A stretch of 64,000 bases of DNA from Planctomycetota bacterium (lineage in GTDB: Bacteria; Planctomycetota; PLA2; JAEUHO01), in NCBI GenBank assembly GCA_020851795.1, contig JADZCA010000020.1, forward strand, positions 1-64,000, given 5' to 3'. A program made the position numbers and the translations under genes. Below the pieces are notes generated by a model that was given only the letters and a program-made list of their open reading frames with translations, was not told the origin of the DNA and searched no databases. The first letter of the stretch is position 1; each line of letters begins with the position of its first letter. This document shows positions 1-6,977 of this stretch, piece after piece.

Positions 1-273
1 GAGCGCCCGGTGCCCTACGTCCGGTTCGTGGGCCGTCGGACGGGCGAGCGCGTGCCGCGGTGGGAGCACACGCTCGCGCCCGCGGGCGAGGCGCCGAGCG
101 GCGACGCCGCGTCGGCACCGAGCGCCGCGCCCGCGCCGGCCCCGCGCGCGACGCCCCTCGCGCCGGCCGCCGCGACGCCGAGCGCCCACGCGCCGAGCGT
201 GGCCGACCTGCTCGCGCGCATCGAGCGGCTCGAGGCCGAGGTCGAGGCGCTGCGCCGCCGCGTCGGGGACTGA
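1..273 (+). CDS. C-terminal end of a YceH/DUF480-like protein (partial)
   Basis: The frame is open from the first base and ends at TGA 271-273, so this is the 3' end of a gene that starts outside the window. The visible 90 residues hold a basic segment with RRTGERVPRWEHTL, an Ala/Pro-rich linker and a final short coiled coil (LLARIERLEAEVEALRR). YceH/DUF480 proteins end in the same order: a strand with an R-x-G-x-R-x-x-R-(Y/W)-x-H-L pattern, then a Leu/Glu/Arg coiled coil. The match rests on this tail alone; the two winged-helix domains of the family would lie upstream. The role of YceH is not established. Confidence 0.5.
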   Translation, partial: ERPVPYVRFVGRRTGERVPRWEHTLAPAGEAPSGDAASAPSAAPAPAPRATPLAPAAATPSAHAPSVADLLARIERLEAEVEALRRRVGD

Positions 274-431
274 GCGACGGGTCGCTCAGTCGCGGCGGTC
301 CCGACCACGGCGCGTCGGCGATCGCGCTCCGATCCGCGCGCTCGCGCGTCACGGCGCCGGGCGTGCCCTCGCCCCGTTCGGGGCGCCACGTCCCGCACGG
401 GACGGCCGTCGCGCCACGGCGTGTCTCGCAC

Positions 432-470
432 GCAACACCGGTGTTGCACGCAACAAGACCACTCTGGTCT
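432..470. promoter_or_regulatory. Two adjacent inverted repeats upstream of the nrf operon
   Basis: Positions 432-447 are a perfect 16-base palindrome, GCAACACCGGTGTTGC. Positions 456-470 are a second inverted repeat (AGACCA, 3-base spacer, TGGTCT). The sequence CACGCAACA is repeated at the start of the first palindrome and right after it. They lie about 100-140 bases before the porin ATG in a 299-base gap (274-572) with no other recognisable gene. Their shape fits a regulator operator for the porin-nrfHA operon; neither matches the NsrR or CRP/FNR consensus I know. Confidence 0.4.
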
Positions 471-572
471 CGGCGGCTTTCCCTCGCTACCGGCACGTGG
501 ACGGGGGTTTCCTGCACACCGCGGACGGGGCTCGCCACCGCGCGCAGGCTCCGCCCGACGGGAGGGCTGGAC

Positions 573-2015
573 ATGGGAGTGTTCGTCCACGTCGTACGCA
601 TCCTCGCGCCCGTGGTCGCCGCCGTGCTCGCACCGAGCGCGCTCGCGGCGCCGGACGCCGTCGCTCCGGCGCAGGCACCGCAGCCGCCCAAGCCGCCGAA
701 GTACGAGAACCTCCGCTTCCGTGAGGACTGGTCCGTGTTCTGCCCGACGTGCCCGGGCGAACGCTGCGACGTGACCGACCGGCTCAAGGCGCTCCCGCTC
801 TCGCCGGACGGGACCGTGTGGGTCAACATCGGCGGACAGGCGCGCGCTCGCTTCGAGTCGTTCACGAACTACGGGTTCTCGGACAACCCCGACGCCGACG
901 ACGACTGGCTCCTCACGCGGCTCCGCCTGCACGTGGATCTCCACGTCGGGCCCGCGCTCCGGCTGTTCGTCGAGGGGATCCAGGCCGACCAGGAGGCGCG
1001 CGAGCTCGGCCCGCGCCCCGTGGACGAGAACCACCAGGACCTCCTCAACGCGTTCGTGGACTACCACGGGCCCGTCGGCCCGTGCTGCGTGGACGTGGGC
1101 GCGCGCGTCGGACGCCAGGAGTTCCTCTTCGGCAAGCAGCGCGTCGTGGGGCCGCTCGACTGGGCGAACACCCGTCGGACCTTCGAGGGCGCCTCCGCCT
1201 GGGCGAAGACGTCGTGGTGGCGGCTCGACGCGCTGGTCGTGCGTCCGGTGCTCGTGGACCGGTACGACTTCGACGAGGACGACGAGGACACGCTGTTCGC
1301 GGGCGTCTACTACGCGAACACCGCGTGCGACGCGTGCCGCTTCGACGCGTACGCCTTCTGGTTCGACACCGACGCGGCGACGTGGCTCAAGGTCACGACC
1401 GACGAGTCGCGCTTCACCGTCGGCGCGCGCGCCGACGGCGTCGTCGGCGGCACCGTGCTCGACTGGGAGGTCGAAGGCGCGTACCAGTTCGGCGAGGCCG
1501 GCGACGGCGACATCTCGGCCGGGTTCGTGACGGCCGAGGTGGGCTGCAAGCCGTGCTGGTGCTGGAGCCCGCGCTTCGCGCTCGGCGCCGACTGGGCGAG
1601 CGGTGACCACGACGGCCCCGGCGGCGACGTGGGCACGTACCGCCAGCTCTACCCCACCGGCCACCTCTGGTTCGGGTGGGCCGACCTCGTCGGGCGACAG
1701 AACGTGGTCGCCGGGCGCTTCACCGCGACGGCGAAGCCCACCGAGACGCTGTTCGTCCGATTCGACGCGCACGCGTTCCGCCGCGCCACGGAGGAGGACG
1801 CCGCGTACAACGCCGCGGGCGGCGTGCTCGCGGGTCCCGTCGACGACGAGCTCGACCTCGCCCAGGAGCTCGACTTCCAGGTGAAGTGGAACCCGGACCG
1901 CCACTGGGAGGTCGAGGTGGGCTGGTCCCACGTCTTCGCCGGGAAGTTCCTCGAGGACGCCGGGCTCGACCAGGAAGTGGACTTCTGGTGGGCGTCGGTG
2001 ACGTTCACCTTCTGA
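573..2015 (+). CDS. Alginate-export-family outer-membrane porin, cysteine-rich
   Basis: A 480-residue protein with a signal peptide (residues 1-26, ending ALAAP), then alternating amphipathic strands typical of a beta barrel and a C-terminal aromatic residue (VTFTF). Segments such as RLRLHVDLHVGPALRLFVEG, VGRQEFLFGKQRVVG and LDWANTRRTFEG are typical of the alginate-export (AlgE-like) barrel family, whose members serve many substrates. It is unusual in its Cys pairs: CPTCPGERC near residue 55, GPCC, ACDAC and CKPCWC, rare in outer-membrane barrels; none is a CXXCH haem site. ATG 573 was chosen for the signal peptide. The stop lies 22 bases before nrfH, so it is probably the first gene of the nitrite reductase operon and may admit nitrite or other anions, which is inference. 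Confidence 0.75.
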   Translation: MGVFVHVVRILAPVVAAVLAPSALAAPDAVAPAQAPQPPKPPKYENLRFREDWSVFCPTCPGERCDVTDRLKALPLSPDGTVWVNIGGQARARFESFTNYGFSDNPDADDDWLLTRLRLHVDLHVGPALRLFVEGIQADQEARELGPRPVDENHQDLLNAFVDYHGPVGPCCVDVGARVGRQEFLFGKQRVVGPLDWANTRRTFEGASAWAKTSWWRLDALVVRPVLVDRYDFDEDDEDTLFAGVYYANTACDACRFDAYAFWFDTDAATWLKVTTDESRFTVGARADGVVGGTVLDWEVEGAYQFGEAGDGDISAGFVTAEVGCKPCWCWSPRFALGADWASGDHDGPGGDVGTYRQLYPTGHLWFGWADLVGRQNVVAGRFTATAKPTETLFVRFDAHAFRRATEEDAAYNAAGGVLAGPVDDELDLAQELDFQVKWNPDRHWEVEVGWSHVFAGKFLEDAGLDQEVDFWWASVTFTF

Positions 2016-2037
2016 GAGACACCCCCGAGGGAACTCC

Positions 2038-2508
2038 ATGGGCCTCTTCCGACGGCTCGGCGTGCGTGGGACCGTCGTCGCGGCGCTCCTCGGCCTCGTG
2101 GCGGGGAGCGGCGCGTACACGTTCGTCTACGCGCAGGGCCACTCGTACCTGTCGAGCGACCCCGACGTCTGCGTGAACTGCCACGTGATGCGCGCGGAGC
2201 ACGACTCGTGGCAGAAGGCGAGCCACCACGGCCACGCCGTCTGCGTGGACTGCCACATCCCCCACGACCTGCCGGAGAAGCTGCTCGTCAAGGCCGAGAA
2301 CGGCTTCTGGCACTCGCTCCGCTTCACGCTGCAGAACTACCCGGACCCGATCCGGATCCGGCCCAAGAACCGCGACGTGCTCGTCGCCAACTGCCTCCGG
2401 TGCCACGGCGACTTCGTCGCCCACGTCAACGAAGGCGGCGCGGAGGAGCCCGGCGCCCTCGCCTGCCTGCGCTGCCACATGTCCGTCGGCCATGGGCCGA
2501 CGCGCTGA
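2038..2508 (+). CDS. nrfH: Tetrahaem quinol dehydrogenase NrfH
   Basis: A 156-residue NapC/NirT-family cytochrome. One N-terminal membrane helix (about residues 10-32) anchors it and the rest is periplasmic. Four CXXCH sites begin at Cys45 (CVNCHVM), Cys69, Cys119 and Cys143. The first is followed by Met as CXXCHxM, the hallmark of NrfH, where Met ligates haem 1. In the family NrfH oxidises menaquinol and passes electrons to NrfA. ATG 2038 follows GAGGGA at a good distance. nrfA starts 17 bases after the stop, the usual nrfHA order. Confidence 0.95.
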   Translation: MGLFRRLGVRGTVVAALLGLVAGSGAYTFVYAQGHSYLSSDPDVCVNCHVMRAEHDSWQKASHHGHAVCVDCHIPHDLPEKLLVKAENGFWHSLRFTLQNYPDPIRIRPKNRDVLVANCLRCHGDFVAHVNEGGAEEPGALACLRCHMSVGHGPTR

Positions 2509-2525
2509 CCGAGGAGACTGCCATC

Positions 2526-3965
2526 GTGCCCGACGCCCCCGCCGCCCCCGCCGCCCCCTCGCGCAAGCTCCTGTTCGCGTTCGTGGTCGCCGCGCTCGCC
2601 GCCGTCGCCTTCGCGGTGATGTGGCTGTTCGGCAACATCTCGGAGCGCAAGGCCGAGGCGAAGGCCTCGTTCGTGCGCCTCGCCGAGATGACCGAGGAGA
2701 CGGTCGACCCCTCGGTGTGGGGCCGCAACTTCCCCCGCCAGTACGACTCCTACCGGCGCACGGTGGACGTCGAACGCACCAAGCACGGCGGGAGCGAGGC
2801 GTTCCAGAAGCTGGACGATGACCCGCGCTGGAAGGAGCTCTTCAAGGGGTACGCGTTCGGCGTGGACTACCGCGAGGAACGCGGCCACGCGTACATGCTC
2901 TCCGACCAGGACATGACGGAGCGCGTCAAGAACTTCAAGCAGCCCGGCTCGTGCCTCCACTGCCACGCGAGCGTGGTGCCCGCCTACCGCAAGAAGGGAG
3001 TCGAAGCCGGCGCGCCCGCCGGCCCCGAGCACGCGCGCGAGCAGCTCATGAAGGGATTCGAGGTCGTCTGCGCGATGCCCTACGGGGAGGCGCGCAAGCT
3101 CGTCGACCACCCGATCACCTGCCTCGACTGCCACGACCCCGCGACGATGGCGCTGCGCGTGACGCGGCCCGGTTTCCTCGACGGCATCGCCGCGTTCGCC
3201 GCGAGCGACGACGCGGCGCACCACATGCCCAGCGTCGAGCGGTGGCGGAAGGGCTCGCGGGCGCAGCCCTACGACCCCAACGAGTCGGCGAGCCGGCAGG
3301 AGATGCGGTCCTTCGTCTGCGGCCAGTGCCACGTCGAGTACTACTTCGCCGGCGAGAAGAAGCGGGTCACCTACCCGTGGCACAAGGGCCTCAAGGCCGA
3401 GCAGATCGAGGCCTACTACGACGAGGTCGGCTGGAAGGACTGGAAGCACGGGATCAGCGGCGCCGCGACGCTCAAGGCGCAGCACCCCGAGTTCGAGACG
3501 TGGAGCCAGGGCATCCACGCCCGCAGCGGCGTCTCGTGCGCCGACTGCCACATGCCCTACAAGCGCGAGGGCGCGATGAAGGTGAGCGACCACCACGTGC
3601 GCAGCCCGCTGCTCAACGCGGCGCGTGCCTGCCAGGTCTGCCACCACGAGACCGACGAGGAGATGAAGACCCGCGTCGAGACGATCCAGGACCGGACGCG
3701 GGCGCTCATGACGCGGGCGGAGGACGCCACGCTCGACCTCGTGCACGAGATCGAGGCCGCCGCGAAGGACGGGACGTCGGAGGCGGACCTCGCCAAGCCG
3801 CGGGCGATGCACCGGAAGGCCCAGTGGAGGCTCGACTTCGTCGCGGCCGAGAACTCGATGGGGTTCCACGCCCCGCAGGAGACGGCGAGGATCCTCGGCG
3901 AGGCGATCGACTACGCGCGCCAAGGGCACGCGGACGCCATCCGCGCACGCGCCGCCAAGCGCTGA
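2526..3965 (+). CDS. nrfA: Ammonia-forming cytochrome c nitrite reductase NrfA
   Basis: A 479-residue pentahaem reductase for the six-electron reduction of nitrite to ammonium in the periplasm. Haem sites begin at Cys144 (CLHCH), Cys200 (CLDCH), Cys266 (CGQCH), Cys339 (CADCH) and Cys370 (CQVCH). Catalytic landmarks are present: Tyr in CGQCHVEYYF and His332 in TWSQGIH. The catalytic first haem site is CXXCH, not the CXXCK of E. coli; CXXCH-type NrfA enzymes are known, for example in epsilonproteobacteria. An uncleaved hydrophobic helix at residues 15-36 probably acts as an anchor. The start is GTG 2526, preceded by GAGGAG; no better start lies in frame between the nrfH stop and the helix. Confidence 0.95.
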   Translation: MPDAPAAPAAPSRKLLFAFVVAALAAVAFAVMWLFGNISERKAEAKASFVRLAEMTEETVDPSVWGRNFPRQYDSYRRTVDVERTKHGGSEAFQKLDDDPRWKELFKGYAFGVDYREERGHAYMLSDQDMTERVKNFKQPGSCLHCHASVVPAYRKKGVEAGAPAGPEHAREQLMKGFEVVCAMPYGEARKLVDHPITCLDCHDPATMALRVTRPGFLDGIAAFAASDDAAHHMPSVERWRKGSRAQPYDPNESASRQEMRSFVCGQCHVEYYFAGEKKRVTYPWHKGLKAEQIEAYYDEVGWKDWKHGISGAATLKAQHPEFETWSQGIHARSGVSCADCHMPYKREGAMKVSDHHVRSPLLNAARACQVCHHETDEEMKTRVETIQDRTRALMTRAEDATLDLVHEIEAAAKDGTSEADLAKPRAMHRKAQWRLDFVAAENSMGFHAPQETARILGEAIDYARQGHADAIRARAAKR

Positions 3966-3976
3966 GCGCGGCGGGG

Positions 3977-4010
3977 CCCGCGCCACCGCTCGCGAGAGCG
4001 GCGGCGCGGG
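3977..4010. terminator. Hairpin between convergent nrfA and the phosphatase-cytochrome gene
   Basis: CCCGCGCC pairs with GGCGCGGG, then after one mismatch CCGCT pairs with AGCGG, around a 6-base loop. It lies between two converging stop codons (3965 and 4023), so it can end transcription from both sides. There is no T run, as for all hairpins in this GC-rich window. Confidence 0.55.
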
Positions 4011-4022
4011 GACCCGACCGCG

Positions 4023-5135
4023 TCAGCGGCGGTGCGTGTTGTCGCGGAACGCCGCGTGGCACGCCGTGCAGGACGCCGCGCCGCGCTCGAAGGCCTTCTT
4101 CGCCGCGTCGGCGTCCAAGGCCCCCTTCTCGAGCGCCTTCGCGAGCGCCCACGCGGCCTCCTCGCTCTCCTTGAGGTGCCCGCGGAAGGCATCCGGCTCC
4201 TTCGCGACGCTCTCGAGCCGGGCGAGCTCGCGGAAGTGCTCGGCGAGGATCGTCGCCTCGTGCGACGGCTCCACGTCGGGATGGTCGGCGGGCGTCTTCC
4301 AGCCGGCGTCCTTGACCTGCTTGAGGCGTTCCCACGTCGCGTCCACGAGGACCATCGACTGCTGCATCGCCGGCGTCGGCGCCGTCTCGCGCATCGGCGC
4401 GACCGTCGCCGCCAGCGCGTCGGCGCTCGGGCGCTCGAAGGTCTCCGCGACCTCGTAGAGGCCCTTGTACTTCGGCGCGGTGCCCGCGCGCTTCATCTCG
4501 GCGACCAGCTGCTCGTGCGTCGCGCCGTCGAGCATCACGCGCGCGATGGCGCACGCGGCCGGACCGCGGTGCTTGCCGTGGTGGCAGTGCACGAAGACCG
4601 GGCCGAGCTTGCCGAGCTCCTCGAAGGTCTTGGCCAGCTCGAGGCGCGTCGCGTCGGGGATGCCGTCGTACCCGATCGGGACGTGGACGTAGCGGATCCC
4701 GTGCTTGCGGGCGCCTTCGACGTCGGGCTGGGCGCCGTCCACCGTGACGATCGACTTGATCCCGGCGGCAGCCAACGCCTCGAAGTCCGCCTCGGACTCC
4801 GGGGAGGCGCCCGACGCCACGCGCGGGGAGAGCCGGAAGTAGTTGTGCACGTGCGTCTGCGCCGCGGCGTCGGCCTCGGTGGCCGCGTCTCCCGCGACCG
4901 CCGCGGGCGCCTTGCCCGGCTCGCCGGCGACGGGCGCCACCGGCGCCGCCTTGGGCTGCGAAGCCGCCGGAGCGGGGGTCGGCATCGGCATCGGCGGTGC
5001 GACGGCCGCGGTGGACGGGACGGCCGGCGGACAGCACGCCCTCCGCGCGCAGCCGGGGAAGAGGAAGAACCCCGCGCCGACGGCGAGCCCGAGCAGGGCG
5101 GTCAGGGCGAGCGAGGGCGCGAATCGATGCGACAT
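4023..5135 (-). CDS. Tyrosine-phosphatase-fold domain fused to a c-type cytochrome domain
   Basis: A 370-residue exported protein. Residues 1-28 form a hydrophobic helix followed by Cys29, so it is a signal anchor or lipoprotein. A Pro/Ala linker (35-95) follows. Residues 98-235 resemble a dual-specificity phosphatase: strand IRYVHVPIGYDG, then signature HCHHGKHR with Cys184 and Arg190 (CX5R). Residues 255-370 are helical and end with one haem site CTACH (Cys356-His360) close to the C terminus, as in class II cytochromes c (cytochrome c' family). ATG 5135 was preferred to an upstream GTG because the signal helix follows directly. It converges on nrfA. Whether the phosphatase fold is catalytic in the periplasm is unknown; the pairing of the two domains is plain in one uninterrupted frame. 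Confidence 0.75.
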   Translation of the reverse strand: MSHRFAPSLALTALLGLAVGAGFFLFPGCARRACCPPAVPSTAAVAPPMPMPTPAPAASQPKAAPVAPVAGEPGKAPAAVAGDAATEADAAAQTHVHNYFRLSPRVASGASPESEADFEALAAAGIKSIVTVDGAQPDVEGARKHGIRYVHVPIGYDGIPDATRLELAKTFEELGKLGPVFVHCHHGKHRGPAACAIARVMLDGATHEQLVAEMKRAGTAPKYKGLYEVAETFERPSADALAATVAPMRETAPTPAMQQSMVLVDATWERLKQVKDAGWKTPADHPDVEPSHEATILAEHFRELARLESVAKEPDAFRGHLKESEEAAWALAKALEKGALDADAAKKAFERGAASCTACHAAFRDNTHRR

Positions 5136-5343
5136 GAAGGGTCTCGACGAGGGTCGGCGGAGGGGCGCCGACGCAAAGCGCTTGCCGGACGGCCCGGAGG
5201 GGCGCCGCAACGACTTGCACCGACCGCGCCCTCGGGGATGCCATCCGGGGGCATCACCCCGTTTCCTTCCCGACACACCCCCGGCAGCGGCCGCGGGCCC
5301 CGCCCGGACGATCCGCCGCTCCCCCGCGCCGCCGCTCGGCTGC

Positions 5344-5349
5344 TATCGT
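5344..5349 (+). promoter_or_regulatory. -10-like element TATCGT before the Tyr/Gly-rich gene
   Basis: TATCGT, followed by G, lies 63 bases before ATG 5413. It matches the TAnnnT motif seen before many genes here; no clear -35 is visible. Confidence 0.4.
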
Positions 5350-5412
5350 GACCCACGGCGGTGGCCCCCGACCCCGCCCTCCGCTCGGCTCGGGACTCCC
5401 CGAAAGGCGCCC

Positions 5413-5925
5413 ATGCGTACCCTCCTGCTCGCCGCCTTCGCCACGGTCGCCACCTTCGTCGCCGCCGCGGGCCCCGCGTCCGCCGACCCGCACGGTCGCC
5501 CGGTCTACGCGTCGCGCGGCGGCGCCTACGCGCCGCGCACGACCGCCTACGCAGGCCGCAGCTACGGCGCGACCTACGCCCGCGGCTACAGCACGGGCTA
5601 CGCGCCGCGTTCGTACGGCACCTACTACCGCGGCTACAGCAGCGCGTACGCCCCCGCGTACGCCGGCTACCGGTACGGCTACGGCTACGGCTACGCGGGA
5701 TACGGGTACGGGTACGCCGGGTACGGCTACGCCTATCCTGCGTACCGCGCCTACCCGTCGTACGGCTACTACGCCGCGCCGTCGTGCGGCGCGCCGGCCT
5801 ACGGCTACGCGTACCCCTCCTACGGCTACGCCTACCCCTCGTACGGCTACGCGTATCCGTCGTGCGGGTGGTACGCACCGTCGGTGTCCGTGGGCTTCTC
5901 GTGGGGCTGGGGCGGCTGCCGATAG
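5413..5925 (+). CDS. Tyrosine/glycine-rich low-complexity secreted protein
   Basis: A 170-residue protein with a clear signal peptide (MRTLLLAAF...ASADP, about 25 residues). Most of the rest is Tyr, Gly, Ala and Pro in irregular repeats of YGYAY, YGYGYAG and AYPSYGYA, from residue 70 to 160, ending in GFSWGWGGCR with isolated Cys residues. No enzymatic domain is visible. Such Tyr/Gly repeats occur in surface, spore-coat and matrix proteins and favour self-association; a role outside the membrane is inference. ATG 5413 has AAAGG upstream. The gene diverges from the phosphatase-cytochrome gene across 277 bases with no other feature I can support. Confidence 0.75.
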   Translation: MRTLLLAAFATVATFVAAAGPASADPHGRPVYASRGGAYAPRTTAYAGRSYGATYARGYSTGYAPRSYGTYYRGYSSAYAPAYAGYRYGYGYGYAGYGYGYAGYGYAYPAYRAYPSYGYYAAPSCGAPAYGYAYPSYGYAYPSYGYAYPSCGWYAPSVSVGFSWGWGGCR

Positions 5926-6029
5926 CGAGCGGCTCCCGCCTGATCGAGGTCGCGTGGCGCGTGGGGTCGTGAGCGCGACCGGCGCTCGGCGCACGCACCT
6001 CCCGTGAGCGCCGTCGGACGGGAGAGGAC

Positions 6030-6926
6030 GTGAGCGAGCCGCTGTTCCCCGACCCGGCGCCGCCGGGCTCCGAGCCGGGTGCGCCAGCGCCCCTCGTCCG
6101 CTTCGGGACGTCCTCGTTCTCCGAGGCCTCGTGGGTGGGCCCGTTCTACCCACCGGGCACGAAGCCCGCCGACTTCCTGCGCTGCTACGCGCAGTCGTTC
6201 GACACCGTGGAGGTGGACGCGACGTACTACGCGCGGCCCTCGGCGCGGACCGTGGACGGCTGGGCCGAGCGGACGCCCGACGGCTTCCTGCTCAGCGCGA
6301 AGTTCCCGCGCTCGATCGTCCACGGCGGCGAGGAGAGCCGCCCCGACCCGGCCCGCGTGCTCGTCCGCGACGCCGTGGCCGCCGAGTGCGACGGGTTCCT
6401 CGACACGATGCGGCGCCTCGGGCGCAAGCTCGGGCCGCTCGTGCTGCAGTTCCCGTACTTCAACCGCACGGCGTTCGCCTCCGTCGAGCCGTTCCTCGAG
6501 CGGCTCGACCCGTTCCTCGCGGCGCTGCCGCGAGACCTCGCCTACGGCGTCGAGGTGCGCAACAAGGCCTGGGTGGGCGCGCCGCTGCGCGAGGTGCTCG
6601 CGCGCCACCGCGCCGCGCTGGTGCTCGTCGACCAGGCGTGGATGCCGCACGGCGACGAGGTCGCGAGCCGGCTCGACCCGGTGACGGGGGACGTCGCCTA
6701 CGTGCGCCTGCTCGGCGACCGTCAGGCGATCGAGGCGATCACGACCACGTGGGACCGCGAGGTGGTCGACCACGCCGACCGCCTCGCGCGCTGGGCCGAC
6801 CTCCTCGTCGCGCTCGCCGCGCGCGGCGTCCGCACGCTCGTCTACGTGAACAACCACTACGCGGGGCACGCGCCCGCCACCGTGCGACGGCTGCGCGCGA
6901 TGTACGAGGAGCGCCTCGCGCTCTAG
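6030..6926 (+). CDS. DUF72 (YecE-like) TIM-barrel protein
   Basis: A 298-residue protein matching DUF72 throughout: FGTSSFSEASWVGPFYP at the start, FDTVEVDATYY, LLSAKFPRSIVHGG, a LGPLVLQFPYF strand, YGVEVRNKAW and a closing TLVYVNNHYAGHAPAT segment. The family folds as a TIM barrel; its activity is unknown although conserved acidic and His residues suggest a metal site. The chosen start is GTG 6030, preceded by GGGAGAGGA. Length is usual or slightly long because of a Pro/Ala-rich N-terminal tail. It converges on the beta-propeller gene. Confidence 0.9.
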   Translation: MSEPLFPDPAPPGSEPGAPAPLVRFGTSSFSEASWVGPFYPPGTKPADFLRCYAQSFDTVEVDATYYARPSARTVDGWAERTPDGFLLSAKFPRSIVHGGEESRPDPARVLVRDAVAAECDGFLDTMRRLGRKLGPLVLQFPYFNRTAFASVEPFLERLDPFLAALPRDLAYGVEVRNKAWVGAPLREVLARHRAALVLVDQAWMPHGDEVASRLDPVTGDVAYVRLLGDRQAIEAITTTWDREVVDHADRLARWADLLVALAARGVRTLVYVNNHYAGHAPATVRRLRAMYEERLAL

Positions 6927-6977
6927 GCTCCCGTCTCGGTCAGAGGCTTCCGGGACGCCAGCGCCACGGACGGGTTC

